Shown here: positions 1-8,593 of the stretch, one piece after another
Layout of the letters: each line of letters opens with the position of its first letter
Position numbering within the stretch: position 1 is the first letter of the stretch
Assembly (NCBI GenBank): GCA_032622095.1
Contig: CP136061.1
Location: 251,917,582-251,981,581, forward strand
Direction of reading: 5' to 3'
DNA from: Siphonodentalium dalli
Taxonomy: Eukaryota; Mollusca; Scaphopoda; Gadilida; Siphonodentaliidae
Length of the DNA stretch: 64,000 bases
Translations under genes and position numbers: made by a program
The notes under the pieces: generated by a model
Databases searched by the model: none
What the model saw: only the letters and a program-made list of their open reading frames with translations
What the model was told of the DNA's origin: nothing

Positions 1-150
1 CGCAACATTCGCGATGGTTTTGTTCAGGTTCAGACACAATTTTCGTTCAGGTTTGGACAAATTTGGTTCAGGTTCGGACGCATCAAAAACTTCGCATAAA
101 AATGACACGCCGAGGTACAGTCGCGTTCTTATTGCGTTTTTGTGCATTTG
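1..150. repeat. Left arm of outer inverted repeat
   Basis: The first 150 bases match the reverse complement of about 20,985-21,138 with few differences. Both arms contain several copies of a GTTCAGGTTYGGACAAATTT-like unit. The arm is cut by the window edge, so its outer end is unknown. The two arms enclose the Maverick plus about 0.95 kb of flank on each side. Confidence 0.75.
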
Positions 151-1090
151 GTTATCTTCCATTCGTAAAAGAAACGATAAATGGGGAACACGAGGCATGG
201 TTTTAGCCCACTCGTGAAATAATTTGGGCGGACTTTCTTATTTTATGCGTGTGAGATGTATGCGATCACGTGATTCCCCTCCATGCACGTCCACATAAGA
301 TGCCACGAATGTCGCCGCAGGTAGATGAGCAGATAACTGTCCATAATATAATTTACACGGCTTTTTGAGGGGGATACTGTGTGGTATGCCCCGGTAGAGG
401 CTCGTATCCCCCGAGGCGATCCCCTGCAACAAGCCGTGTAATGATGTATTTACCCCCAGTCTCTATTCCCAGACATAAAGCGCAGAAACGAGCCACGAAC
501 AGTAACTCTATTGTGTTAGACTGCTTATACGATGAATGTGCATATTATATAGCTGTTCCCACAATTTGCCCATAAATACTTGCTGATAGATAAACAATAT
601 ATGCCATGGTTTGTATCAATAATTGGATGATATATTTGGGTATTCACACGAAACATATTCTTTTCAATATAAGCCTTATGTGTTTTGCCTCATTTCTAAA
701 TGTTGAATCCAGTTACAAGTTAACCATTAATTTTGTCACACGACTATTATGCAGGACTATTAATTAGAGCCCGAACATGTTGCGTTCTATTCAGCACTAT
801 GCGAACACAGAGAATACCTATGGTTTGCCGAATAATACCTGCAATATGCGAATCTTCACGAGCGGCGATGTTTTAGGAATATATTATTCGAGAAACCATA
901 TGTGTTCTCTTTATGTTATACTTATGGTAAGCAATTCTGCAAAACTACAAGTATTTGTTTATCGAAACAAGAATTTAGACGCCGAAGTAGCTATACTTAT
1001 GCAAACATTATCAGTTGTTCCGTTGGCAAATTAAGCATCTCTAAATTGTGGTGGAAAATTTCCTTCATGCGCTTAAGAGAATAGTGCCTA
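151..1090. other. Flank between outer inverted repeat and Maverick, no gene seen
   Basis: AT-rich sequence with only short unsupported reading frames. I see no protein family, RNA gene or clear repeat here. Confidence 0.5.
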
Positions 1091-1091
1091 C

Positions 1092-1725
1092 CCAATGCAC
1101 GGGGGGGGGACTGCGACGTGAGGATCGGTGGCATTCCGATAAAGAGACGGTGGAAATCCGATAAACGAGACGGTTCGCTTTCGGCGACAAAGTTAACGAG
1201 ATTTTCTTCGTGTTTGGGCATTCAAACGGAATTGCCGTGACAAATCAGGTTTCATATCATCATATCGTTATTTAAGTTACTAATATCAATCAAAATCTAG
1301 ACGCTACAGTGACTAAAACAATAGATTCTCCATTTAAAAGTCACGCGACGGTTCGTTTTCCGATAAAAACGAACCGTCGCGTGTCTTTTATCTGAAAACG
1401 AACCGTGGCGTGACTTTTAAATGGCTATTCTCTTGGTTTTAGTCACTAGTAGTATATACACGACAGTTAGCAATTTAGTTAGGGTTAACCGTGCCGCGTC
1501 TTTAAAAAAAAAAGAAAAGTTATTGTGTGACACGGCACGGTTAACCCCTTACAAGTTGCTAACTTGCACCTACTATAAATAGAATTAGAACTATAGTACG
1601 AGTGTAAATATAGCAATTTGTTTAGGGTTAACCGTGCCGCGTCATTAGTTATTGTGTGACACGGTTAACCCCTTACAAATTGCTAACTTGCACCTAATAG
1701 AATTAGAACTATAGTACGAGTGTAA
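1092..1725. repeat. Left terminal inverted repeat of the Maverick
   Basis: Matches the reverse complement of about 19,550-20,032, starting at the G run and running through a stretch that ends near the ACTATAGTACGAGTG block. It contains two internal hairpin-forming units built around GGTTAACCGTGCCGCGTC (about 1,469-1,560 and 1,612-1,690). It is longer than the right arm because a palindromic element is inserted at 1,314-1,447. Confidence 0.85.
1314..1447. mobile_element. Palindromic MITE-like insertion in left TIR
   Basis: The two TIR arms align on both sides of this segment, but the right arm lacks it, so the right arm acts as an empty site. The insert is almost one long inverted repeat: the GACTAAAAC start and GTTTTAGTC end are complementary, followed by the complementary CATTTAAAAGTCACG and GTGACTTTTAAATG blocks and a GAACCGTCGCG hairpin core. 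Ends are accurate to a few bases. No target duplication is certain. Confidence 0.75.
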
Positions 1726-1856
1726 ATATGACCTCATTGACCTGATGTTGAGAGTATTTAAAAAAGCGCGCCCCCCACCCCCTCCCCTTTTTTTAAAGGG
1801 GATGGGGTTTAAAATGGGGGAATGGGGGAAAAAAACACAAAAGTTTTTTAAATGTT
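1726..1856. other. Low-complexity spacer between TIR and first gene
   Basis: C-rich then T/G-rich low-complexity DNA with no feature recognised. It lies 3' of the minus-strand cluster, where a termination or polyadenylation region would be expected, but I see no clear AATAAA on that strand. Confidence 0.4.
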
Positions 1857-2351
1857 TTATCCTGAATGAATATGAGGATAGCGGATAAGTTTGTTTCTGA
1901 TATCCATAAGAATAATTCCAAGAAGATTGTCACCGATCCATTTCTCTTGATCATATGCACGTGGATCTGAAGAAGAGAATCCGATTCCCCAATTAAGATC
2001 CGTAGGTGATGCTTCAGCGAGAATCTTCGGATAGGTCGCAACAAGACATTCTCCGAATTCTTTGATTTGTGTGAATTTTGCTTCCACACCGATTTTCATT
2101 ACGGTGTAAGAAACGTCTGACCAAACATCGGTATCGAAGTTTCTCACTGTTCTTCCGAATCGTTTAACTTGTCCCGGATTGTATATCGAGATGATTTTCT
2201 CAGCTGTCTTATCATCGTGAAAGTAGAGAGCTTTTTGGTACTGGTAGTATTGCTCGACACAGTTGTAAGTTTTTTTATGAACAGTGAATATTCCAGGGTA
2301 GAAATTTGAGAACACGTTGTATTTCCCGTAGAATGGTAGTATGTCAGCCAT
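1857..2351 (-). CDS. NADAR (YbiA/DUF1768-like) domain protein, 164 aa
   Basis: The whole protein is one NADAR domain. It has the opening FYG...FSNFYP, the VEQYYQYQKAL helix carrying the conserved Glu/Gln, a GR-V segment, a W-D-V...M-G-EAKF-Q helix, the LAEASP-D-NWGIG signature and the closing NLLGIILMDIR helix. Length matches the family, about 160 residues. NADAR proteins are N-glycosidases: YbiA acts on riboflavin-pathway intermediates and others remove ADP-ribose from guanine. The ATG at 2,351 is used because the open frame upstream offers only a TTG. It is the last gene of the minus-strand capsid cluster, 67 nt after the protease stop, and its frame is intact although several neighbours are broken. 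The family call is strong; the role in the element is unknown. Confidence 0.88.
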   Translation of the reverse strand: MADILPFYGKYNVFSNFYPGIFTVHKKTYNCVEQYYQYQKALYFHDDKTAEKIISIYNPGQVKRFGRTVRNFDTDVWSDVSYTVMKIGVEAKFTQIKEFGECLVATYPKILAEASPTDLNWGIGFSSSDPRAYDQEKWIGDNLLGIILMDIRNKLIRYPHIHSG

Positions 2352-2418
2352 CTCCCACGAAGGTCGGGGTACGAATGACAAACAAGGTGTTCATGCAATG
2401 CGATTTTATATACAGAAA

Positions 2419-2871
2419 TTATGGTTCCAATATAATATGAGTGAACAACAATACAAGTATATCATTGAATCTGCCTCGATTTTCAAAATATATGAGTGGA
2501 TTATCAACATTATGTGCAATAGAATACATGTAGAACAAACAATATAATCCGCAATTAAAAGAGATAATAGATTGAATTTTTTTGGTCGAGTAATGCAGTT
2601 CAATGCCTGGAAATTGCTCAAAGAAATTGAAAAATTGAGGTGGGGGTCTATCGCCAACGGGATCAAAATAAATTAATTTTTCATTTGATGGTCTATAGAT
2701 AACGATCCAATGTTGACCGGGTTTATGTGATGGATCAGTATTGGCAATAATTCCGTAACCAGCTGGTAAATGTGTTGGCAATAGATCGCAAGATGTAACT
2801 CCAAATAGAATATCCCAAACTTTTCTATCTCTTTGGGCAAGATGTTCTATGTCTTTAGTGGTAAGCATCAT
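2419..2871 (-). CDS. Adenovirus-like cysteine protease (maturation protease)
   Basis: A 150-residue Ulp1/adenain-type protease. The catalytic His lies in QHWIVIY, the Asp follows in YFDPVGD, and the nucleophile Cys is in the NCGLYCLFYMY segment near the C-terminal third, giving the His-Asp-Cys order of this family. In Polintons this enzyme (PRO) is thought to process capsid precursors. Its ATG overlaps the stop codon of the major capsid gene by 4 nt (ATGA), so the two are tightly coupled on the minus strand. A second ATG directly follows the first. The frame is intact over the expected length. Function is inferred from family and context. Confidence 0.9.
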   Translation of the reverse strand: MMLTTKDIEHLAQRDRKVWDILFGVTSCDLLPTHLPAGYGIIANTDPSHKPGQHWIVIYRPSNEKLIYFDPVGDRPPPQFFNFFEQFPGIELHYSTKKIQSIISFNCGLYCLFYMYSIAHNVDNPLIYFENRGRFNDILVLLFTHIILEP

Positions 2872-4178
2872 ACATAATCTTTGTACACGCCTCTATTGCT
2901 GTCTATTTCGATAGTATTGTCATACTCTGCATATACGATAACGTTGATGGTGTCCGGTAACGCCTGTTTAAATTGAACGAATAGTTTTCCACTTCCTCTT
3001 TTCTTCGGTCTAAATGCACCAGAATCAGCTTGTTGGTCTGCAGTTCTATCGAAACCGAACGTGCTGTAACCGTTGCTAAAATCGTCATACGATATTTTTG
3101 CATCATCTGTAGAGTAATCTTTATTGATCGAGTTCAGGAAACTATAGTAGGATGTGGTGTAGCGTTTATCGCCGAAGTTTTGTTTGTAAGGAATTCCAAT
3201 TACACTTTTTCCGTTGATCGTGAGATCTACTTCTTCACAATCGTAATGTTTAAAATTGAATGGTGAGCTGTCGAGTGATCCGTTATATGAGCTGTTTTTA
3301 ACAAAAGCTATAATGACACGTTTTGGAAGTTGAGCATCACCTAGAAACATGTTATCATTAGTAAAACTTTGTTTTCCCTGCGCAATAGTAAATGAAGTAA
3401 GAGAAACTCTGTTAATCGGATACAATGCTCTAGATCCTGCAATCAGTTTCGACATTATAGAATTTGATTCAGTGTCACTAAGTTCAACGGTTCTAACGAA
3501 AAAAATTGCCGAGTCTATACTAATTTTGAACGGTCCACCCTTTCCTTGCAATGCAAATTCTGGTTTGGTCCTGTACATTTTGACTCTGATTTGAACTCCC
3601 GGAAGGATGAGTCTTTCTTGAAAAAAAGTATCGCAATGGAGTCTTCCAGTTAGTTGAAACATTTTAGGTGTCGTTTTATTTGCCTTCAGTATAATGTTCG
3701 TAATTTTCCTCTGTCGCGTTTCATCATCGTACGGCGTATCCAGCGTCCCAGCTTTTTGTTTGATGAACATGTCTGTGTTGGCTAAGGAATTTTCAGTGCA
3801 CGACGACAGTAAATTTTCAATGTAACTCCTGTAATGATATCCTCTGCCTTCACTGACTTCTTCTGCGTTGAATAACACATCAACTCTTTCGAACATCGAG
3901 TGTAGGAAATTGTTAGTTGGGACTGCTTTGTTATCATTATCAAAATCAGTGCCATCTGTTTTTGAAATTGTGACATCTAGCTGAATGAACGATTTCGTCA
4001 GATCGAGCCAATGGCCTGTAGGTCCTTCGAATGCAAATTCGAGTAAACAATCATATTGGTATCCTGTGGTTGCGGGTTGTTTCTCGATGTATACGCCATC
4101 TTCTATAGTAACGATTGTCGGTGGCATAGAAAACAAATCAGTTTCTGATTTCCCGCAGCACTCTGATTGTCGATGCAT
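2868..4178 (-). CDS. Major capsid protein, double jelly-roll type
   Basis: A 436-residue protein rich in beta-strand-like segments, with Polinton major-capsid features: an N-terminal region entering with a long hydrophobic/aromatic strand pattern, an NNFLHSMFERVDVLFN segment, a QLTGRLHCDTFFQERLILPGV segment, and a C-terminal FVQFKQALPDTINVIVYAEYDN strand pair. This family forms the trimeric capsomers of Polinton/adenovirus-lineage particles. An alternative start at the second Met (codon 18, MPPTIV) is plausible because the first residues are Cys-rich and look less conserved. It sits between the small basic protein and the protease, the usual morphogenetic order. No frameshift or stop is seen. 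Confidence 0.88.
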   Translation of the reverse strand: MHRQSECCGKSETDLFSMPPTIVTIEDGVYIEKQPATTGYQYDCLLEFAFEGPTGHWLDLTKSFIQLDVTISKTDGTDFDNDNKAVPTNNFLHSMFERVDVLFNAEEVSEGRGYHYRSYIENLLSSCTENSLANTDMFIKQKAGTLDTPYDDETRQRKITNIILKANKTTPKMFQLTGRLHCDTFFQERLILPGVQIRVKMYRTKPEFALQGKGGPFKISIDSAIFFVRTVELSDTESNSIMSKLIAGSRALYPINRVSLTSFTIAQGKQSFTNDNMFLGDAQLPKRVIIAFVKNSSYNGSLDSSPFNFKHYDCEEVDLTINGKSVIGIPYKQNFGDKRYTTSYYSFLNSINKDYSTDDAKISYDDFSNGYSTFGFDRTADQQADSGAFRPKKRGSGKLFVQFKQALPDTINVIVYAEYDNTIEIDSNRGVYKDYV

Positions 4179-4180
4179 GA

Positions 4181-4555
4181 TTATGAGAAGATATCCCTCG
4201 ATTTCTTCTTCTTCTTTTTTCGTTGCGCAACCTTCGATTGTTTAGATTGTTTTGATTGTTGAATACTGTTGTTCTGGCTTTTACACTTTCTGCTAAGATT
4301 TTCCGTGGCACCAGATAAGAGATCTCGAGCTGCCTGTTTACTTCTGTCAGAAAGTGCACTTTTTAAATCTTCGCCAGTTAAAAGATCGTGTCCTACATTC
4401 GCCACTGTTTCAAGTCCTTTGGACAGAATGGATTTACCAACTTTTTTAGCGAGTGGCGATACGATTCTTGCCATTTTCCTGAAGAAATTTCCAACGCCAT
4501 ATCCTCGTTGATTCCGTTGACCGACGTAAATAGGAATTGACCGCCCTACATGCAT
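4181..4555 (-). CDS. Small basic Maverick protein, possible virion core/maturation protein
   Basis: A 124-residue protein with a glycine/aromatic N-terminus (RGYGVGNFFRK), an amphipathic Ala/Lys/Leu-rich middle (VSPLAKKVGKSILSKGLETV) and a very lysine/serine-rich tail. It lies directly upstream of the major capsid gene, with only 2 nt between its stop and the capsid ATG. Small basic proteins with a Gly-rich head at this place are common in Polintons and recall adenovirus minor core or membrane-lytic proteins, but I see no decisive motif. The role is inference from composition and position. Confidence 0.65.
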   Translation of the reverse strand: MHVGRSIPIYVGQRNQRGYGVGNFFRKMARIVSPLAKKVGKSILSKGLETVANVGHDLLTGEDLKSALSDRSKQAARDLLSGATENLSRKCKSQNNSIQQSKQSKQSKVAQRKKKKKKSRDIFS

Positions 4556-4590
4556 CGTGCTTTAATGAACTTAAACTAGTTCGGTATTAT

Positions 4591-5700
4591 TTATATAAAT
4601 TTTCTTCTACAGTGAAGAGTGAGTATCGTTCTACCTTGGGATTTGAATTGAATTGGAGCTCCAGTATCATCTGTGATTTTAACGTTAACAAATGACGTTT
4701 TGGCATCGAGAATAGGAAAGTATTCAATATTTCGGAATTCGTGCATGAAAACTCCCTCATCGCGTTTTCTCGTTACAACGGCTAAGAGTTTTGCGTAAGT
4801 GTCGCCCACTATACGATTCTGTATCAAGTCACAGTAAATAAAGAATATTTTGGAATTTGATGTCTTTTCGAATTTCAGGAAAAACGAATCTGTTATTTTT
4901 CCGCCTTGCTTTTTAAAATCTAATTGATAATCGTTTTTCAAATTGAAAAAGCGACCTAAATTGGAATCTCGTTTCATACTGAACGAAAGCATAAGACCAA
5001 ATTTTCTCAATGACTGAGCCTGGCTGAGTTTAGAGAATGTGATGCAATAAATATCACCGGAACAGATGATTTTGGTAAATAGTATATTACTGTCCACGAG
5101 ATTGTCGATAAAATCAGGATACCGATCTTGATGGTTGGAAAATTCTTGTTCTCCTACATGTTCGATCATACTTTCTGAAAGTTTATTAGTGTTCATAGCC
5201 TTCTTGGTTTTTTTCGAATAGACTTGAATCATTTTCCGTTGAACCGTAGATATGAAATTTGGCAAATCTTCTAGCTTTTCCATATTCAGCGGGAAATGAA
5301 GAGCATACTCCAGAGTGAGATAATCTTTGGATTCCTGGTTAGATGGTTTGTTCTCTTGAATGCTATTGGCAATCAGTGTTGCAACCACAGTTCTGTTAAC
5401 TGTAATAATCGGTTTTATGGGTTGTTTTCCGATTAACATTGAAGCCAAATGAACAGTTATGATGCAGGCTGGAGATCGGTCATCAGTAATGGTCAAGTCT
5501 GATAAACCCTGAACCGGTTCGTTCCAATCAGCCGGTAGAACCACTCGATTGAGCCCGACTTCATATTGGTCATGCGGTAGATCCATTATTTGTGGCAACT
5601 GGACAGTGTACTCGCTCAGAGTGTTGCCAGTAAAGGTATCCATACTGGCATTGGATGGTAATGTCAAGGTGAATTGTTCAGAGTTTGCTGTGGCTGCCAT
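4591..5700 (-). CDS. Minor capsid (penton-type) protein, single jelly-roll
   Basis: A 369-residue protein with the characteristic N-terminus of Polinton minor capsid proteins: an FTLTLPSNASMDTF segment, then NTLSEYTVQLPQ, then a YEVGLNRVVLPADW strand. The middle carries a mixed charged region and the C-terminus ends in a short beta/basic tail (TLHCRRKF). The family is proposed to form the pentameric vertex capsomer with a single jelly-roll fold. The ATG at 5,700 lies inside the 3' end of the small membrane-protein gene (37-nt overlap). The frame is intact. Confidence 0.85.
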   Translation of the reverse strand: MAATANSEQFTLTLPSNASMDTFTGNTLSEYTVQLPQIMDLPHDQYEVGLNRVVLPADWNEPVQGLSDLTITDDRSPACIITVHLASMLIGKQPIKPIITVNRTVVATLIANSIQENKPSNQESKDYLTLEYALHFPLNMEKLEDLPNFISTVQRKMIQVYSKKTKKAMNTNKLSESMIEHVGEQEFSNHQDRYPDFIDNLVDSNILFTKIICSGDIYCITFSKLSQAQSLRKFGLMLSFSMKRDSNLGRFFNLKNDYQLDFKKQGGKITDSFFLKFEKTSNSKIFFIYCDLIQNRIVGDTYAKLLAVVTRKRDEGVFMHEFRNIEYFPILDAKTSFVNVKITDDTGAPIQFKSQGRTILTLHCRRKFI

Positions 5701-5954
5701 TTCTTGATTTTCGGTGATGGCAACAAATATCCAATACAGCTAGATAATAAGGTTATCCACAGTGGACTGTTGGCACCGTTCACGCTCAAATTAACAATCG
5801 ATACGATGCTTATAATGTAGATCAGGAGGACTTGTGAAGCGAATATAATTTCTCCTGATGGTGCGCGTTTTCCAAATCCAATGTTCCAGTCAGGCATTCC
5901 ATCAATCACTGCTTTCTTCACTTTATCGCCTCCACGTTTTGTTTCGATATCCAT
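5664..5954 (-). CDS. Small membrane protein of Maverick elements
   Basis: A 96-residue protein with a polar N-terminus containing KAVIDGMPDWNIGFGKRAPSG, then two hydrophobic segments (around VLLIYIISIVSIVNL and LWITLLSSCIGYLL) and a short basic tail (PKIKKW). This is the layout of a small two-span membrane protein conserved beside the minor capsid gene in Polintons. The ATG at 5,954 is used because the open frame above it starts only with GTG. It overlaps both the integrase 3' end and the minor capsid 5' end. Role unknown; a virion membrane or membrane-interacting function is inference. Confidence 0.7.
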   Translation of the reverse strand: MDIETKRGGDKVKKAVIDGMPDWNIGFGKRAPSGEIIFASQVLLIYIISIVSIVNLSVNGANSPLWITLLSSCIGYLLPSPKIKKWQPQQTLNNSP

Positions 5955-6963
5955 GAATTGAAATTGGGAGGATACCCTAACCACTTGACGAGTACTTTGT
6001 CACCTTTCCTTCTGATAATTTTTTCAACTTCCCACAATTTATTAGGTTCGACAGTTACGGGGATTAATTCTTCATTGTAAAATGTACCTTTAATTTCTTC
6101 GTCATTATAATCTTTCAACTTGTACACATTTGGAGTTCTATTTGGCACCATACTTTTTACCGTAAAGATTTCGTAAGTGTAATTGGGTTCATAACCTTTG
6201 GCAAATTTCCCTTTAAACTTGTTGATTCTCACAGTTTGACCAGGTTTGAATTTTATTTTTTTCGGTAAATTTCTCTGCAATTTTTGGGCAACCAAAACTT
6301 CGTCGGCAATCTCAACCACATCCTTAGGTGCTTTTCCGATAGATCGATGAACTCTAGAGTTGTAACCATTGACAATGTCAGACAAAACGTCTATGTAACG
6401 CCTCGTTTTGAATTTGAAGAAATATTTTTCCAATTTCTGTTTTAGAGTGCGTTGAAACCGTTCTACAATGGCGGCCTTAGTTATTCTATTTTCAGTCGAA
6501 TAGAGATGGATATTATTACTTTTCAGTAAATATTTGAATTCGCGGTTGTAAAATTCCGTTCCGAGATCAACTTGTAAGAGTTTACATTTTCGTTCAGTTA
6601 AAAGTTTTTTAAATGCTTCTACCAAACTATAGCCGTGTTTAGTTTAAGAGGAATTACCCATGTGTATCTAGAAAACACATCGATTACACATAACAGATAA
6701 CGAAAACCGCTATTGTCCTTGCTGTATTTTGAATAGTCAGTCAAATCAGCTTGCCAAATATGATCCTTTCCGGGAGAAATAGTCCGAGATCTTTGAAACT
6801 TTTTACGAGCTGGTGCATGAATCGTGTAAACATCTTGCGCCGATAACCAATCAGAAACATATTTCTTGCTGATGAGATGTTTCTTAGCAGCTTTAACTAA
6901 ATCCTGTTTGCTTCCGAAAGCGATAGGGCTTTTAGGATCGATATACATATCCTCAAGAATCAT
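5918..6963 (-). pseudogene. Polinton integrase (DDE) with C-terminal chromodomain, frameshifted
   Basis: A retroviral/Ty3-like integrase in two overlapping frames. The first piece (to about 6,620) holds the N-terminal region and the first catalytic Asp in WQADLTDYSKY. The second piece (about 6,625-5,918) holds the second Asp in QVDLGTEFYN, the Glu in the ITKAAIVERF segment, an SH3-like stretch (VRINKFKGKFAKGYEP) and a C-terminal chromodomain with its WEVEKI...VKWLGYP...SWI signature. The pieces differ by a single-base frame change located about 6,619-6,640. All three catalytic residues and the chromodomain are present. The likely start is the ATG at 6,963, which overlaps the upstream gene by 11 nt. 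Integrase inserts the element; the chromodomain is expected to bind methylated histone H3. Confidence 0.88.
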
Positions 6964-7675
6964 ATCCCCATCTCTCCCAGTCTGTGACTTCCTCTCTACC
7001 ATATTTCTCTCCTTTTTCACTATGTGACCGTTTGTGACCTTTTTCACTGTGTAACCGTTTGTGACCACTTATCGGAACATGTTTCTCTTTCAACTCTCTC
7101 GCACGATGAACATTTCCTATGTACGAAACTGGAACATCAGATTTTATCAATGACTGTTTCAGTTCTTCCCAATTTGGAAGTTCTTTTTTCGATTTTTGTC
7201 CAACTCGTTTTGGAACGAGATCATCCAAAACGGTTGACAGTTCTCCAACAGGTTTCTCGGATATCGACAACTGTCCAGAAGAATCCCAACGAACTTCGGG
7301 GTTGTACTTTTACAGATGATCCAACAGTTTCTGAGCTTTCTGTCTCGAATAAAGCGGTAGTGTCGATATAGCATTCTGTTCCGTCTGGTTTATATCTCCG
7401 ACTTTCGGTTCTTGTTTGTTCACAATTTCAACTGGAATAGGTTTTCGTGACTCTAAATCACTGTGTCTTTTAGCCGTTTCAAAACTCTCTTGAAGTTCGT
7501 CCAATTTTCTGTGTTTCACAGATGGAGGTATATTGTTATTTTCACTGACGTCAACAATATTGTCCTTTATTTCTGACATCTTTTCGCGTTCTATAGATGT
7601 ATTATCCTTTGAATTGGTTTTCATCTCCAGAAACGTTCTATAGGGAATAAGAACCATTTTATTCACTGTTTCCAT
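6953..7675 (-). pseudogene. Conserved Maverick protein (241 codons) with in-frame stop
   Basis: The reading frame from the ATG at 7,675 is interrupted by one TAA at 7,310-7,312 and then stays open in the same frame to 6,953. The part before the stop begins with a METVNKMVLIPYRTF segment and ends in LPLYSRQKAQKLLDHL. The part after it starts KYNPEVRWDSSGQL and has LPNWEELKQSLIKSDVPVSY. This arrangement, a charged linker between an N-terminal IPY block and a C-terminal LLDHL/WD..G block, is familiar from other Polintons, but I know no function. It is disrupted here by the single nonsense codon. The GHKR-HSEKG stretch shows a short repeat near the C-terminus. Confidence 0.7.
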
Positions 7676-7685
7676 GCTTTTTTTT

Positions 7686-8027
7686 TTAGAAGATTTTCTC
7701 AATCACGTCTCCAATCACTGGTGCCAGAGCTCCCAATAAACCGAATAAAAGTGGATTCCCGCCTTTCTGAATGACACGTTTCCTGGTACCTAATTTTAAC
7801 TTCTTGTCAGCAATTTTTCGAATATCTGTTTTGAATTTCCCCAAATGTTTCTTCTTCACTGGAGATATCTTGATATTTCCACGCAGTAACTGGTAACAAC
7901 ACTCTCCTAATGCATTTATACTGTTTTTGTTTAAGAACTTCTCGGAACCATTCTTCCACTCAGAATACATCTTTCGGATATTGTTTCAAAGCTTCTTGCT
8001 CGGTTTTCTGCTTTTTTTCTTCGCCAT
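7686..8027 (-). pseudogene. Small Maverick protein with Gly-Gly/hydrophobic C-terminus, N-terminus frame-disrupted
   Basis: The clean part (from 7,970) encodes 94 residues: SEWKNGSEKFLNKN, then a LGECCYQLLRGNIKISP block, a Lys-rich K-DIRKIADKK block, QKGGNP and a hydrophobic end LLFGLLGALAPVIGDVIEKIF. This layout recurs in Polintons. Upstream, an ATG at 8,027 in the same frame meets a TGA after 13 codons, while the next frame there reads a KQEALKQYPKDVF-like segment that would lead naturally into SEWKNG. The 5' end therefore probably carries compensating indels around the A-run near 8,015 and near 7,972. Function unknown. The C-terminus looks like a membrane or packing helix. Confidence 0.6.
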
Positions 8028-8029
8028 GT

Positions 8030-8593
8030 TCACACTATTGAAAACTCTCTCATCCAATTTTCGTCAGGATTCTCGGCGCTGTTCTGTTCAAGAAGTTCAT
8101 CTGGTAATAATTCCGAAAAATTGTCCAATATATAGTTTGGATCTGACGATTCTGGAGATTTGGATGGTGCAGGAAAAATATCCGGAACAGACGTTCTACT
8201 AGGTTTCGGATTAATCCGAACTTTTCTCTTCTTCGTGGGAACTCTGTCAGCAATAGTATCTCTGTGTAATTTCGAGTTGATTCTGTCTTTCCATTTGAGC
8301 ACCATTTTCACTAATATTCCTGCTACTGTTCCAGTTCCGCCTCTCGATAACAAAAAATTCAGCTTTTCTTTATTGCTAGCACGTGGATCAGCCAATTTCC
8401 TTAATTTCTCTTTGTTCCGTTTGACCCAATATCGCTGTTGCTGCATCATCGGTATTCGCAATTTCAGAATCATCCCAGATATGAATCCGAAATATTTCAA
8501 GAGTTGTTCGTTCTCTTTCCCTAGAAGTATCTTCTGTCGTTTCGGATCTTTTTCCAAAGAAAGTGTTTCAGCCAAAAGTTTGTTATCTCTCAT
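8030..8593 (-). CDS. Conserved-looking Maverick protein of unknown function, 187 aa
   Basis: An intact 187-residue frame whose ATG overlaps the ATPase stop (ATGA, 4 nt). The N-terminal half carries a KEKLRKLADPRASNKEKLNFLLSRGG block and a hydrophobic GTVAGILVKMVL segment. The C-terminal half is Ser/Pro/acidic and probably disordered. The LRKLAD...K...GG pattern resembles the K-DIRKIADKK...QKGG pattern of the next gene downstream, so the two may be diverged paralogs (inference). Function unknown. Confidence 0.6.
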   Translation of the reverse strand: MRDNKLLAETLSLEKDPKRQKILLGKENEQLLKYFGFISGMILKLRIPMMQQQRYWVKRNKEKLRKLADPRASNKEKLNFLLSRGGTGTVAGILVKMVLKWKDRINSKLHRDTIADRVPTKKRKVRINPKPSRTSVPDIFPAPSKSPESSDPNYILDNFSELLPDELLEQNSAENPDENWMREFSIV

